DNA of 52,931 bases from Prevotella sp. (GCA_017960525.1 JAGCZA010000125.1:1-52931), one strand, 5' to 3'; shown: positions 23,730 to 32,940, counted from the first letter of the stretch. Made by a program: numbers and translations. Notes: generated by a model not told the origin, from the sequence alone.

Positions 23730-24158
23730 TTATCCGATTTCTATTTGACGGCTCACTTTCACCTTCTGCTCCTCGTGCTTGGGCAGTTCCACGGTCAGTA
23801 CGCCGTGCTCCACATGCGCCTTGATTTGGTCTTTCTCCACGTCGTCAGGCAGAATCAGCGTCTGCTCGAACTTCGAGTACGAGAACTCGCGGCGCAGATA
23901 GCGGGTGTTCTTGTCCTCCTCCTTCTTTTCGTCCTTCTGCTCCATCTTGACGATGAGGTTGCCCTCGTCGTTGATGTGAACATTGAAGTCCTCCTTCTTC
24001 ATTCCTGGGGCGGCCAGTTCCACGATGTAGGCCTTATCGGTTTCCTTTACGTTGATGGCCGGTGCGGTGCAATTGGCCTTCGGCATAAAATCGGTGTCAA
24101 ACAAATCGTTGAAAACACTGGGCAGCCATGCTGCGTTACGTCTCATCATTGGTGTCAT
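23730..24158 (-). CDS. Small heat-shock protein Hsp20 (alpha-crystallin domain, 142 aa)
   Basis: The N-terminus (MTPMMRRNAAWLPSVFNDLFDTDF) is the flexible arm. The alpha-crystallin domain runs from about residue 36 to 128: PAINVKETDKAYIVELAAPGMKKEDFNVHI at its start and the hallmark AHVEHGVLTVELPKHE at its end. It is an ATP-independent holdase that keeps unfolding proteins soluble in the cytoplasm. Unusually for this window the start is preceded by a strong ribosome site, AGGAGGACAAAACT then ATG. An upstream 21-bp-spaced direct repeat (24255-24291) could be its stress operator. Confidence 0.93.
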   Translation of the reverse strand: MTPMMRRNAAWLPSVFNDLFDTDFMPKANCTAPAINVKETDKAYIVELAAPGMKKEDFNVHINDEGNLIVKMEQKDEKKEEDKNTRYLRREFSYSKFEQTLILPDDVEKDQIKAHVEHGVLTVELPKHEEQKVKVSRQIEIG

Positions 24159-24254
24159 AGTTTTGTCCTCCTAATTTGGTTTAATTATGTTTGTTTATGT
24201 TCATTGTTTTGACTTTCAATGACCATAAAGCAAAGTCGATGCCAACGCCAAAAG

Positions 24255-24291
24255 GGCGGACAAAATGGCACAACTGGCAGACAAACTGTCA
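24255..24291. promoter_or_regulatory. Two 16-bp direct repeats 21 bp apart upstream of hsp20
   Basis: GGCGGACAAAATGGCA (24255-24270) and GGCAGACAAACTGTCA (24276-24291) match at 12 or 13 of 16 positions and start 21 bp apart, two helical turns. The second contains the palindrome GACA-AAC-TGTC. They lie 97-133 bp before the hsp20 ATG, a suitable place for a heat-shock operator or activator site. The rest of the hsp20 upstream region is A/T-rich leader. Confidence 0.45.
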
Positions 24292-24310
24292 GCCGCCTGC
24301 CTTTTAGAGA

Positions 24311-27106
24311 CTATTTGGAAGCTTGGGCGGCAGTATTGATGACGCAGAGAATGTCGTCCCAGTCGACGTTGCCGTCGCCATTGGCATCTGCCTGTTGAGA
24401 AGATACTGAGGGCGAGACAGAACCCATGAAGCCGATAATAGCCAAGATGTCGGACACATCAACGTTTCCATCACCATTGACATCGGCGGGCGACAGAGGT
24501 GTCACGTCAGCGGGTTCGTAGATTCGCAGGGCTTTGAGTGCTCCGGTCTTATAGTTTGGGAATGTGAGATTGACACCAACGGGATTGTGCACCCACTTGA
24601 TGTCGAAGCTGGTGAGCGAGGCGCTTTGGTAGAACACATACTCGGCAAAGGCGTATGCCGAACCCTCGTCGGTGGTCATAGTGTAACCGTAGTTATTGGC
24701 CAACCCAACACCTTTGGCGTATGAATAGCGTGCTGCCAGTTTGGAATTCTGCACTATCAGCCCGGGAATGGCATTATAAGCCGCCAGTTTGCCATATTCC
24801 TGCCCCGACGGCAGCGAAGCCCAGCCCCAGGCGAAAGCGCCTGTACCGCTGACGGCATTGGCATAGATATCGAAACTGGTGAGGTCGACATCCTTCTGCA
24901 AGGCGTAGCAAGGAGCCAAGCTGATGCCTTCGGTAGGTTCAGAGTCGGTGTAGCCGTCGGCCACCACCTTGAACTGATAGACCGACTGTCCCGGTGGATT
25001 GAAGGTATCGCCCTCCATCGCCGTCCACTCCGCATCGTTGGCACCCCTATAGCAAAAGACGACCTTCTCCGGCTGAACCTTCAGCCCGCTATAGCTGGCC
25101 TTCAAAGTGCAGCCCGCTGTCTTCAGTCCGTTGTCACCATCTTTGAAGAACACAGCTGCCGATGGCACAGGCAGCTGCTCCTGCCGCACATAGACCTGCA
25201 ATCCGTAGGAACTGCGAGCGGCATCAGGCAGAAGGAGATAAGCCTGGTTCTCCATTGGCTGCTCGGCCTCGGTCTTGGTGAAAAGTGTGTTGCCGTGACT
25301 CGTGGCCAGCGTGAAGCTGCCAGCAGGAGCGACACCTGCGCCGACAACGGCAGTAAGCAGATTGTCGGCAGGCAGTGGCTCCGTTTCGCCCTGCACGACA
25401 GGCACATCCACCGTACACTCCTCGCCGATGAGCACCACTCCCGTGCCGGCAGGCACCTGCTTCACCTGCTCAATGAGTACATTGGCATCGTCTACGCCGG
25501 AGACGATATAAGCCTTGAAGAGGGCCTCGAAGGGAGAGAAGTCGAGCGCACGGTCGGAGGCGAAAGTCTCCATACGGTCGGCTCCGATAAGGACATTGAC
25601 TGTTTCTGGGGTCTTCACCTCAATCTTCTTCAGGTAGGCCGCCCCCGATGTCTGGAAACCGATGTGTGTGGGTAGTGTGACGTCGTGCCTCACACGGAAG
25701 GTGACAGTCCCCCCGCTGGTTCCCACCACGTCGGTCCCCACTACGTCGGCCAGCCCTTCGGAGTCCATACAAGTCTTTACGCGAATGGTTTCCTTTGCAC
25801 TTGCCAAAGTGAAGGTGACCAGCTGCCCGGCCTTGAGCTTTGGAATGAAGACAGTTGGGTCGCCGGTGACGAACACGAGCCATTTTTTCGCCGTGTTGAT
25901 GGCGATGCGGTTGCCTTGGGGCGACGAGAAGAAGAGGCCTTCGGTCTCAGGGATGACGTAGTTGTTGAGCGCAAAAAGCTGTTCCTCGTTGATGCCGCTA
26001 CTGCGCCGATAGCCGTAGTTGTGGCTGTTCCACTTTGAACCGCTGGCCAAGGCCACGTCGGCGGCAAGCGAGTCGTTGGTGGCCTGCGACCAGACGGTGA
26101 AGTCCCATTGGCGGTTGTCGGGCGAAGGAACCACCACGTCGTCCATCGGGCTTTCTTCTACCGCAAATTCCTCCACGTCGACCTGTGGGCCGCTGATGAG
26201 GCCGAGCTCCACGATGAGATTGTACATCTTCTTGCCCAGGTATTCCGTAGCCTGGCGGTCGAAGTGCAGATTGTCGGAGAGCAGCGTGGCGTTCTTCATG
26301 TCGATGACATAGCAGTTGGGGTCTTCGGCAGCCACCTGTTTCTGGGCGGCCTCCACCTCAGCGTTGTACTGGGTGGAGCGACGGCAAACCGTTCCGAAGA
26401 TGAACGGCAGCGTCAGGTCGGCCTCGTCGCCCGTCTTCTGGTAGATGGCATTGCGCATGAAGGCAATCATCGTCTTGAAGTTGGTATAGTATGCGCCGGA
26501 GGCATTGCGGTCGCTCTCGCCTTGGTGCCAGAGTATGGCCTTCACGTCGTAGCCTTCGTCCAATGCTGCCAGTGTACCGTCGACGAGCGAGGCAAAGCCC
26601 TCGGTAAGGTTCTTGGTGAGCGAATTGTAGTTGGCATACTCGGCCTTGGTGATGTCGTCGCCTTTATAGGCATAATGGGTCTGCATCCAGTCGGCATCGG
26701 CATACCAGACGGGCAGTTTGGCTGCCGTCACGCCGGGAGCGATGGCCGTGCCGCCGTAGGCACACTTGATGGCATAGAAGTTCTGCTTTACTGCCTGGTC
26801 TATCCAGTAGTTTGTCACATCACAGAAGGCGTAACGCTCGCCAAGTGCCATACTTCGCGTGCCGAAGACCTTCTGCGAGGGATTGCCGCAGATGCTGGCC
26901 CAGCGCAAGTAGGTGTAGGGACTGTAGGGCGAACTGCCCACCTTCATATAGTCTGGCAGATTGCTGACGTACTCGCGTCCGTCGGCATTCGATTGTCCTG
27001 CATAGAGGAACACAGGAGCCTTGGCCTGCGCTTTGGCATCAACAAAGAAACACCCCAGGAAGATGCCCAAAGTCAGGATTTTCAGGAGGAATCTGGACAA
27101 AATCAC
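24311..27106 (-). CDS. Exported sialate O-acetylesterase-like protein with dockerin-like tail (931 aa)
   Basis: A signal peptide (about 1-26) precedes an SGNH-fold SASA/DUF303 domain: [12 protein letters not shown] (nucleophile Ser near residue 39), [11 protein letters not shown] (oxyanion/Asn region) and the catalytic Asp/His pair in [17 protein letters not shown]. Next come beta-rich domains of unknown role (about 310-850). The protein ends with two DxNGDG calcium-loop repeats, [20 protein letters not shown] and [18 protein letters not shown], like a type I dockerin. It would remove acetyl groups from sialic acid or plant polysaccharides outside the cell. The start is a GTG at 27106 that overlaps the stop of def (GTGA), so translation of this exported enzyme seems coupled to peptide deformylase. 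Confidence 0.82.
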   Translation of the reverse strand: MILSRFLLKILTLGIFLGCFFVDAKAQAKAPVFLYAGQSNADGREYVSNLPDYMKVGSSPYSPYTYLRWASICGNPSQKVFGTRSMALGERYAFCDVTNYWIDQAVKQNFYAIKCAYGGTAIAPGVTAAKLPVWYADADWMQTHYAYKGDDITKAEYANYNSLTKNLTEGFASLVDGTLAALDEGYDVKAILWHQGESDRNASGAYYTNFKTMIAFMRNAIYQKTGDEADLTLPFIFGTVCRRSTQYNAEVEAAQKQVAAEDPNCYVIDMKNATLLSDNLHFDRQATEYLGKKMYNLIVELGLISGPQVDVEEFAVEESPMDDVVVPSPDNRQWDFTVWSQATNDSLAADVALASGSKWNSHNYGYRRSSGINEEQLFALNNYVIPETEGLFFSSPQGNRIAINTAKKWLVFVTGDPTVFIPKLKAGQLVTFTLASAKETIRVKTCMDSEGLADVVGTDVVGTSGGTVTFRVRHDVTLPTHIGFQTSGAAYLKKIEVKTPETVNVLIGADRMETFASDRALDFSPFEALFKAYIVSGVDDANVLIEQVKQVPAGTGVVLIGEECTVDVPVVQGETEPLPADNLLTAVVGAGVAPAGSFTLATSHGNTLFTKTEAEQPMENQAYLLLPDAARSSYGLQVYVRQEQLPVPSAAVFFKDGDNGLKTAGCTLKASYSGLKVQPEKVVFCYRGANDAEWTAMEGDTFNPPGQSVYQFKVVADGYTDSEPTEGISLAPCYALQKDVDLTSFDIYANAVSGTGAFAWGWASLPSGQEYGKLAAYNAIPGLIVQNSKLAARYSYAKGVGLANNYGYTMTTDEGSAYAFAEYVFYQSASLTSFDIKWVHNPVGVNLTFPNYKTGALKALRIYEPADVTPLSPADVNGDGNVDVSDILAIIGFMGSVSPSVSSQQADANGDGNVDWDDILCVINTAAQASK

Positions 27107-27666
27107 TTTCTCAATATAGGTTTGGTCTTATAGCCGCAACGGTAGCGTCCTTGGGTAAGGGCCTTCAGTTTGCTCTTGATGAGCTGCTTGCGCAGGGGAG
27201 AGATGTGGTCGATGAACATCCGCCCCTCCAAGTGGTCGAATTCGTGTTGCATCACGCGGGCCAGGTAGCCCTCCACCCATTCGTCGTGCTGCTGGAACTG
27301 CTCGTCCTGCCATTGCACGCGGATGCGCGTGGGTCGGGTCACCTTCTCGTGGATGGCGGGCAGCGAGAGGCATCCTTCTTCCGACGAGGCGGTCTTGCTG
27401 TCGTCGGTCTCCACGATGTGGGCGTTGATGTAGGCCTGGCGGAAGCCCTTGTATTCGGGATAGTCCTCGGCCAGCGGGTCGAGGTCGATGATGACCACAC
27501 GGATGTCGCGTCCTATCTGAGGAGCGGCCAGGCCAATGCCCTCCGAAGCCGCCAGCGTCTCCCACATGTCGCTAATCAGCTGGGGCAGTTCGGGGTAGTC
27601 GGGGGTGATGTCCTGCGCCACTTTGCGCAGCACCGGCTGGCCATATATATATATAGGTAATATCAT
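27103..27666 (-). CDS. def: Peptide deformylase (187 aa)
   Basis: All three metal-enzyme motifs are present: [10 protein letters not shown] (motif 1), EEGCLSLP with the zinc-binding cysteine (motif 2) and QHEFDHLEG with two zinc histidines and the catalytic glutamate (motif 3). It removes the formyl group from the starting methionine of new proteins. The start [17 protein letters not shown] is the usual Bacteroidales one. The codons for IYIY form a 13-nt alternating AT run (27643-27655). The gene follows ruvX after a gap of 194 bp that holds the motif B array. The downstream esterase start overlaps its stop by 4 bp. Confidence 0.97.
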   Translation of the reverse strand: MILPIYIYGQPVLRKVAQDITPDYPELPQLISDMWETLAASEGIGLAAPQIGRDIRVVIIDLDPLAEDYPEYKGFRQAYINAHIVETDDSKTASSEEGCLSLPAIHEKVTRPTRIRVQWQDEQFQQHDEWVEGYLARVMQHEFDHLEGRMFIDHISPLRKQLIKSKLKALTQGRYRCGYKTKPILRK

Positions 27667-27713
27667 TTCTGTTGAGAGTTAAAGATAGTGTTTCAAAATC
27701 GTCTGATTCCGCT

Positions 27714-27808
27714 TGAAAATTTTGGTTCGTCCAAACTCCAGGTTTGGTTCGTCCAAAGTGGCAGTTTGGTTCGTCCAAACTACGGGTTTGGTTCGTCCGG
27801 ATTTTCAC
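27714..27808. repeat. Tandem array of four 22-bp palindromic units (motif B) bounded by inverted 7-mers
   Basis: Units start at 27721, 27743, 27765 and 27787, exactly 22 bp apart. Each begins TTTGGTTCGTCC; the first three continue AAA followed by a variable 7 nt. With the preceding G the core GTTTGG-TTCGT-CCAAAC is a palindrome. The array is framed by TGAAAAT (27714-27720) and its inverse ATTTTCA (27801-27807). A single copy with the same TTTTCA flank is at 5088-5109. The array lies between ruvX and def, in a transcribed spacer if they form one operon. Confidence 0.9.
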
Positions 27809-27860
27809 CCTGCTCTGTTCGTCTGTCCATACAGGGTATGGGAGGGAGAAAGGCAAAGTG

Positions 27861-28277
27861 TCAGTGATGGACGGAGCGGAGATAGTCTTCCAGGAGGATG
27901 GTGGCGCTGATTTCGTCGACCAGCGCCTTGTCCTGGCGGGCCTTGCGGCGCAGGCCGCCGTCGAGCATCGCCTTATGCGCCAGCACGGAAGTGAAGCGCT
28001 CGTCGTAAAACTCGATGGGAATCTGCGGAACGGCCTTGCGCCACCGATTCACGAACTGCTGCACACGCGGCAGATTCTCGCTGGGCTGTCCGTTCAACTG
28101 GCGGGGCTCGCCGATGACTATCCGCTCCACCTGCTCACGGGCCACGTAGGCCTGAAGCCAGTCAAACAATTCAGACGTAGAGACAGTCACCAGCCCTCCC
28201 GCAATAATCTGCAGAGGGTCGGTGACTGCCAGTCCTGTCCGTTTCCGGCCGTAGTCGATGGAAAGAATCCTTGCCAA
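27861..28277 (-). CDS. ruvX: RuvX/YqgF family Holliday-junction resolvase-like protein (138 aa)
   Basis: An RNase H-fold protein starting ILSIDYGRKRTGLAVTDPL, which holds the first catalytic aspartate, followed by RIVIGEPRQLNGQPSENLPRV, FYDERFTSVLAHKAM and a final LVDEISATILLEDYL with the last acidic residues. The family acts on pre-16S rRNA ends or on Holliday junctions; the rRNA role is better supported in E. coli. It starts 12 bp after the SPOR lipoprotein gene, in the same direction. Confidence 0.93.
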   Translation of the reverse strand: MARILSIDYGRKRTGLAVTDPLQIIAGGLVTVSTSELFDWLQAYVAREQVERIVIGEPRQLNGQPSENLPRVQQFVNRWRKAVPQIPIEFYDERFTSVLAHKAMLDGGLRRKARQDKALVDEISATILLEDYLRSVHH

Positions 28278-28289
28278 GATGCCGCCTGC

Positions 28290-28787
28290 TTATCGGGTAA
28301 GGAAGAGCAGCCAGGCGTCAGGATAGGTGGCACGCAACTGGTCGCGGCTCTGGGCTGCATCTGCCTTACTGTCGAAGGTAGAGGCGATAACGCGATACAT
28401 ATTCCGCTCCTCGTTCTTCGCAATCTGAGCGTTGTAGCCGGCGTTCTTCAGTTTCTGCTGCAGGCCCTCGGCATTTGCAATGACCGAGAAGGAGCCAACG
28501 ACGACGCTGAAGTTCTTCAAGCCGCCACCATTGACCACCGACACGCGCTCTTGACGAACCGTCACGTTGTCGGCATTGTCCACCACCTGAGTGTCAGTGG
28601 CGGTGCGGGTCTCCACAGGAGTCACCACAGGCGTCTCAGTAGCCTGGGAGTTGGTGGACACCTGCTGCTGGGCAGCCTGGGCCTGAGCCTTCTCGTAGGC
28701 TTTCTTGTAAGCACTCTCACTGGATTTGCACCCAGTAAACGACAATGCGAGGCAGAGGCCTGCACACATCATTAAGTATTTCTTCAT
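28290..28787 (-). CDS. SPOR-domain lipoprotein (165 aa)
   Basis: I start at ATG 28787 (MKKYLMMCAGLCLALSFTGCKSS), which gives a proper lipoprotein signal with the lipobox LSFTGC; the longer frame adds an unlikely leader. A Gln/Ala-rich linker (EKAQAQAAQQQVSTNSQ) follows. The C-terminal SPOR domain (about 90-165: NFSVVVGSFSVIANAEGLQQ, NMYRVIASTFDSKADAAQSR) binds glycan strands lacking stem peptides. A lipid-anchored SPOR protein points to a role at the septum or in glycan sensing. It seems to head the ruvX-def operon. Confidence 0.88.
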   Translation of the reverse strand: MKKYLMMCAGLCLALSFTGCKSSESAYKKAYEKAQAQAAQQQVSTNSQATETPVVTPVETRTATDTQVVDNADNVTVRQERVSVVNGGGLKNFSVVVGSFSVIANAEGLQQKLKNAGYNAQIAKNEERNMYRVIASTFDSKADAAQSRDQLRATYPDAWLLFLTR

Positions 28788-28951
28788 AGTTTGCTTATTT
28801 AAATAAGATTGGTTAGATATTTTCGGCGAAATTACGAAAAAACACGCGAATAAGAGAAACAAATGGCGCAAAATCTGTATTAATTACGCAAAATAATGGC
28901 TTTTTAACAAAAAATCGCACTGACGATGCCGCTTTTATGGGAATAATTGCG

Positions 28952-28959
28952 TAAATTTG
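28952..28959 (+). promoter_or_regulatory. -7 element of the YtxH gene set
   Basis: TAAATTTG, about 46 bp before the ATG at 29006. There is no clear TTG at -33. Confidence 0.4.
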
Positions 28960-29005
28960 CCACTGGAAAACAAATTCATTATTATCACTAATAACGTATC
29001 TAACT

Positions 29006-29224
29006 ATGGACAACAGTATGAAAGGACTTGGCTACATTGGCGCATTCCTGGGCGGTGCCCTGGCTGGCGCAGCACTCGGAATCCTCGTGGCACCCGACAA
29101 GGGCAGCACCACACGTGAGAAAATCTCCAACACCGTGGAAGACTTCCTGAAGAAACACAACATCAAACTCAACCGCAAGGATGTGGGCGACCTCATTGAG
29201 GATTTGGAAGAAGCCGCAGATTAA
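29006..29224 (+). CDS. YtxH-type small membrane-anchored protein (72 aa)
   Basis: The glycine/alanine-rich hydrophobic start (GYIGAFLGGALAGAALGILVAPDKGSTTREKIS) is the YtxH signature: a single membrane helix followed by APxKG and a helical charged tail (about 37-72). In other bacteria such proteins are stress-associated, but their function is not defined. It is followed by a holin-X-like gene (41 bp) and a small helical protein gene, a trio I recall as common in Bacteroidales. Confidence 0.85.
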   Translation: MDNSMKGLGYIGAFLGGALAGAALGILVAPDKGSTTREKISNTVEDFLKKHNIKLNRKDVGDLIEDLEEAAD

Positions 29225-29229
29225 TTCTC

Positions 29230-29262
29230 AAATCGAAAATCGAAAATCGCAAATCGTAAATA
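29230..29262. repeat. Short AAATCG tandem repeat
   Basis: The spacer between the YtxH and holin-like genes contains about four imperfect copies of AAATCGA (period 7-8 bp). Such low-complexity repeats are common between Bacteroidetes genes. No function is visible. Confidence 0.7.
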
Positions 29263-29265
29263 GCA

Positions 29266-29613
29266 ATGCTGTCAAGTGACAAGAACGTAGAGACGCTGAC
29301 GCAACTCATAGAGATGCTGAAGCACAACTTCGAGTTGCGCACGGAGTACGCAAAACTCGATGCCACGGAGAAGATTGTGCGCCTGCTCAGTGCGGGCACA
29401 CTCGCAGTATTGCTTCTGATGATTTTCACAGCCACTATGCTGTTTGTCTCGCTGGCAGCGGCATGGTGGCTGTCACAGTTTATGGGACTTACTGCCGCGT
29501 TCCTCTGCGTGGCCGGCTTCTACGCCCTTGCGCTGGTGGTCTGCTACCTGTGTCGCAAGGCTTGGCTGGAGCGCCCACTGGTCAAGTTCTTGGCCAGAAT
29601 CCTGATGAGTTGA
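29266..29613 (+). CDS. Holin-X-like (PF07332) membrane protein (115 aa)
   Basis: An N-terminal amphipathic helix (about 1-45) precedes two transmembrane helices: LAVLLLMIFTATMLFVSLAA and FLCVAGFYALALVVCYLC. This is the layout of 'phage holin family' proteins of the PF07332 group, which are chromosomal envelope proteins and not phage genes. It follows the YtxH gene and precedes a small helical protein gene by 26 bp, so the three probably act together at the envelope. Confidence 0.8.
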   Translation: MLSSDKNVETLTQLIEMLKHNFELRTEYAKLDATEKIVRLLSAGTLAVLLLMIFTATMLFVSLAAAWWLSQFMGLTAAFLCVAGFYALALVVCYLCRKAWLERPLVKFLARILMS

Positions 29614-29639
29614 CGCCCCCATTAACACCCTAACCGTCT

Positions 29640-29903
29640 ATGGCAAAGAAGACGAAACAACGCTCCTACTCCTCACTGGAAGAGATTCTGATGCGCAAGG
29701 AGCAACTCACAGAGGTCATCCATTTGGAAGACCGTGAGATAAAGCGCCTATGGACTGACCTCACCACCGAGGAAGAAGGTGCGACGACGGGCAGTCAGAT
29801 TGGCAAATACATTTCCTACGGCGTGATGGCCTACGACGGCCTGATGATGATGCGCAAGCTGAAAAGAAACTATGGCAGCCTGCTCAGCATCTTCCGCCGA
29901 TGA
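29640..29903 (+). CDS. Conserved small helical protein of the YtxH trio (87 aa)
   Basis: The protein is charged and helical at the start (RSYSSLEEILMRKEQLTEVIHLEDREIKRLWTDL), with a Gly/Tyr-rich middle (IGKYISYGVMAYDGLMMMRKL) that could touch the membrane. No named family recognised. Its fixed place after the YtxH and holin-like genes suggests a shared role. It ends 22 bp before the S9 peptidase gene. Confidence 0.75.
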   Translation: MAKKTKQRSYSSLEEILMRKEQLTEVIHLEDREIKRLWTDLTTEEEGATTGSQIGKYISYGVMAYDGLMMMRKLKRNYGSLLSIFRR

Positions 29904-29925
29904 CTTAATCCTATTTACACATAAA

Positions 29926-32106
29926 ATGAACAGAATCGCAACATTATCGGCTGCGGCCCTGCTATTGGCGGCCTGTGGCACCAACGAAAAAGAAAGCAAC
30001 GAAGTGAACATAGAGAAACAGACCATCACCCTACAGGACGACCAGATGACACCCGAAGCCCTGTGGGCAATGGCGCGTATAGGCGGCTACCAGGCATCGC
30101 CAAACGGACAGCGCATCGTCTACCAGGTGGGCTACTACAGCGTGAAGGAGAACAAAAGCCACCAGGTGCTCCGAATGATGGACATCGACGGTTCTAATAT
30201 GTCCCAACTCACCACCGACGCCGACAACGAGACCGATGCCGCCTGGCTTGACAACGAGACCGTCGCCTTCCTCAAGGGCGGCGAGGTGTGGAAGATGAAA
30301 TTCGACGGAACTGCCCGCCAGCAACTTTCGCAGACCGAAGGCAAGGTGGAGGGCTTCAAGTTCTCACCCGACCTGAAGAAGGTCATTCTCCTGCAGTCTA
30401 TTCCTTTCCACGAGAGCATCAAGGAGAATCCCGCCGACCTGCCAAAGGCTACAGGAAGGCTGGTGACCGATCTGATGTACCGACACTGGGACCACTACGT
30501 GGAGTCCATACAGCACCCCTTCGTGTATAGTGTGGACGACGGTTTTGCCATCGCAGACACTGGCACCGACATCCTGGAGGGCGAACCATACGAGTGCCCG
30601 ATGGAGCCTTTCGGAGGCATCGAGCAGTTGGACTGGAGCCGCGACTCCAAGCAGATTGCCTACACCTGCCGTAAGAAGACGGGACTGGAATACAGCATTT
30701 CGACTGACTCCGACATCTTCCTCTATGATGTCGCCAGCGGCGAGACCAAGAATCTCTGCAAGCCCGACGGCTACACCGAGCCGGCCATCAACCCCACAAA
30801 GACGATGAAGGCACAGAGCGTGAACACCGCCGACAACCTGAAAAACCTGCCCGGCTACGACCAGAACCCGAAGTTCTCGCCCGACGGCAACTACCTGGCT
30901 TGGCTTTCTATGTCGCGCAACGGCTATGAGGCTGACCGCCAGCGCCTGTGCTGCCTCGACCTGCAGACAGGCGAAAAGACCTTCCTCACCGAGAGTTTCG
31001 ACTCAAACGTCGATGACTTCTGCTGGGCGGTCGACTCGGCGATTGTCTATTACATCGGCGTATGGCACGGCACAGAGAACCTCTACCGCACCGACCTGCA
31101 AGGCAATGTCAAACAACTCACCAACGACTGGGCCGACTGGGGTTCGCTACAGATGGTCAATACACCGACGCTGCAGATACTGATGGAACGCCACAGTTAT
31201 ACGGCGCCTGCCGACCTCTACGTGGTGACACCTGGCTACAGCATCGGCAATACCCGTATGACACAAATCACCAACGAGAATAAGGACATTCTCGACCAAC
31301 TGGCCAAGCCTTCCGTGGAGCAACGCTGGGTGAAGACCACCGACGGCAAGGAAATGCTCACCTGGATAGTACTGCCGCCACACTTCGACGCCAACAAGAA
31401 ATACCCCACCCTGCTCTTCTGCGAAGGAGGGCCGCAAAGTCCTGTCAGCCAGTTCTGGAGTTACCGTTGGAACTTCTTCATTATGGCCTCGCAGGGCTAC
31501 GTCATTGTGGCACCAAACCGTCACGGTCTGCCAGGCTTCGGACAGGAGTGGCTTGAGGAAATCAGCGGCGACTGGACTGGCCAGTGTATGAAGGACTACC
31601 TCGCTGCTATCGACGATGCCACACAGAACCTGCCATACGTCGACAAAGACCGACTGGGATGTGTGGGGGCTTCCTTCGGCGGTTTCTCCGTCTACTATCT
31701 GGCTGGCCACCACGAGGGACGCTTCAAGTGCTTCATCGCCCACGACGGCGCCTTCAACCTGGAGGCTATGTACACCGAAACGGAAGAGAACTGGTTCTCC
31801 AACTGGGAATACGACGATGCACCCTGGAACCCAGACCAGACGGCCAATGCCCGCAAGACCTACCAGAACTCGCCCCACCGCTTCGTCGACAAATGGGACA
31901 CGCCTATCCTCTGCATCCACGGCGAGAAAGACTATCGCATCAATGCCACTCAGGGTATGAGTGCCTTCAACGCCGCCCGCATGCGCGGCATCGAGGCTGA
32001 ACTGCTCATTTTCCCCGACGAGAACCACTGGGTGCTCAAGCCCCAGAACGGCATCCTCTGGCAGCGCACCTACTTCGACTGGCTTGCCCGCTGGCTGAAG
32101 CAATGA
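29926..32106 (+). CDS. S9 family prolyl oligopeptidase-like lipoprotein peptidase (726 aa)
   Basis: I start at ATG 29926 (MNRIATLSAAALLLAACGTN), which makes a lipoprotein signal with lipobox LLAAC; the longer frame would begin inside the preceding gene. An N-terminal beta-propeller follows (about 40-430; WD40-like PD40 blades such as ARIGGYQASPNGQRIVYQVG, KFSPDGNYLAWLSMSRNG). The C-terminal alpha/beta-hydrolase domain has the nucleophile in GCVGASFGGFSVYYL, the aspartate in CIHGEKDYRI and the histidine in FPDENHWV. It is likely anchored in the envelope and cuts peptides behind proline or alanine (dipeptidyl or acylaminoacyl peptidase type). argB lies 16 bp downstream. Confidence 0.9.
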   Translation: MNRIATLSAAALLLAACGTNEKESNEVNIEKQTITLQDDQMTPEALWAMARIGGYQASPNGQRIVYQVGYYSVKENKSHQVLRMMDIDGSNMSQLTTDADNETDAAWLDNETVAFLKGGEVWKMKFDGTARQQLSQTEGKVEGFKFSPDLKKVILLQSIPFHESIKENPADLPKATGRLVTDLMYRHWDHYVESIQHPFVYSVDDGFAIADTGTDILEGEPYECPMEPFGGIEQLDWSRDSKQIAYTCRKKTGLEYSISTDSDIFLYDVASGETKNLCKPDGYTEPAINPTKTMKAQSVNTADNLKNLPGYDQNPKFSPDGNYLAWLSMSRNGYEADRQRLCCLDLQTGEKTFLTESFDSNVDDFCWAVDSAIVYYIGVWHGTENLYRTDLQGNVKQLTNDWADWGSLQMVNTPTLQILMERHSYTAPADLYVVTPGYSIGNTRMTQITNENKDILDQLAKPSVEQRWVKTTDGKEMLTWIVLPPHFDANKKYPTLLFCEGGPQSPVSQFWSYRWNFFIMASQGYVIVAPNRHGLPGFGQEWLEEISGDWTGQCMKDYLAAIDDATQNLPYVDKDRLGCVGASFGGFSVYYLAGHHEGRFKCFIAHDGAFNLEAMYTETEENWFSNWEYDDAPWNPDQTANARKTYQNSPHRFVDKWDTPILCIHGEKDYRINATQGMSAFNAARMRGIEAELLIFPDENHWVLKPQNGILWQRTYFDWLARWLKQ

Positions 32107-32122
32107 TGACAGGGACAGAACG

Positions 32123-32917
32123 ATGAAACAAAAACTGACAATCGTAAAAGTTGGCGGAGCAGTCGTAGAAGACGATGAGCAACTCTCGCGGCTGCTTGCC
32201 GACTTCACGGCCATCAAGGGGCCGAAGATACTGGTTCACGGTGGTGGCCGAAGGGCGACAAAAGTGGCCGCGCAACTGGGCATAGAGACCCAAATGGTAG
32301 AAGGCCGCCGCATCACCGATGCCGCTATGCTCGAAGTAGTGACAATGGTCTACGGCGGACTGGTGAACAAGACCATCGTGGCGCGGCTTCAGGCCCTGGG
32401 CATTGATGCCATCGGCCTCACAGGTGCTGATGCGGGCATTATCCGATCGGAGAAACGGCCTCCCGTTGCCATAAAATCATCGCCGACGCTGGTGGACTTT
32501 GGCTTTGTGGGCGACGTGAAGCGCGTGGCCGCCGAGACCCTGGGGCACCTCATCGATGCCGGATTAACTCCCGTCATTGCACCACTGACCCACGACGGAC
32601 AGGGGCATCTGCTGAACACCAATGCCGACACGATGGCCTCGGAGACGGCCAAAGGACTGGCGACACTCTATGACGTGACGCTCGTCTTCGCCTTCGAGAA
32701 ACCTGGCGTGCTGCACAATGCCGACGATGACACGTCGGTCATCCCCGTCATCAACCACCAGGACTTCCTTACTTACCGCGCCGACGGCATCATCAGCGGC
32801 GGTATGCTGCCAAAGATAGAGAATGCCCTCGCCGCCGTGGATGCAGGCGTAAGTCGCGTGGTCATTACCCGTGCTGACGCCATCGACGGCACCCACGGCA
32901 CAAGCATCACCGCCTGA
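32123..32917 (+). CDS. argB: Acetylglutamate kinase (264 aa)
   Basis: This amino-acid-kinase-fold enzyme catalyses the second step of arginine synthesis. Visible motifs: TIVKVGGAVVEDDE (ATP lysine), LVHGGGRRATKVAAQLG (substrate loop), VEGRRITDAAMLEVV, IGLTGADAGII and INADxxA-like NTNADTMASETAKGL. Bacteroidetes kinases of this type may use N-succinylglutamate instead of N-acetylglutamate; I cannot decide here. It is 16 bp after the S9 peptidase gene and ends at a terminator hairpin. No other arginine gene is in the window. Confidence 0.93.
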   Translation: MKQKLTIVKVGGAVVEDDEQLSRLLADFTAIKGPKILVHGGGRRATKVAAQLGIETQMVEGRRITDAAMLEVVTMVYGGLVNKTIVARLQALGIDAIGLTGADAGIIRSEKRPPVAIKSSPTLVDFGFVGDVKRVAAETLGHLIDAGLTPVIAPLTHDGQGHLLNTNADTMASETAKGLATLYDVTLVFAFEKPGVLHNADDDTSVIPVINHQDFLTYRADGIISGGMLPKIENALAAVDAGVSRVVITRADAIDGTHGTSITA

Positions 32918-32940
32918 GAAACATCAGCCAAACCATCAAG

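Noticed and set aside
26108-27133. Plus-strand frame of 341 codons over the sialate-esterase-like gene
   Set aside because: Antisense shadow of a gene with clear catalytic motifs; no plausible domain.
27643-27655. Alternating AT run inside the def start as a phase-variation switch
   Set aside because: It encodes the usual IYIY of this protein family in an essential gene; slippage would be lethal and nothing suggests variation.
29266-29613. Prophage remnant because of the holin-like gene
   Set aside because: PF07332 proteins are chromosomal envelope proteins and no other phage gene lies nearby.
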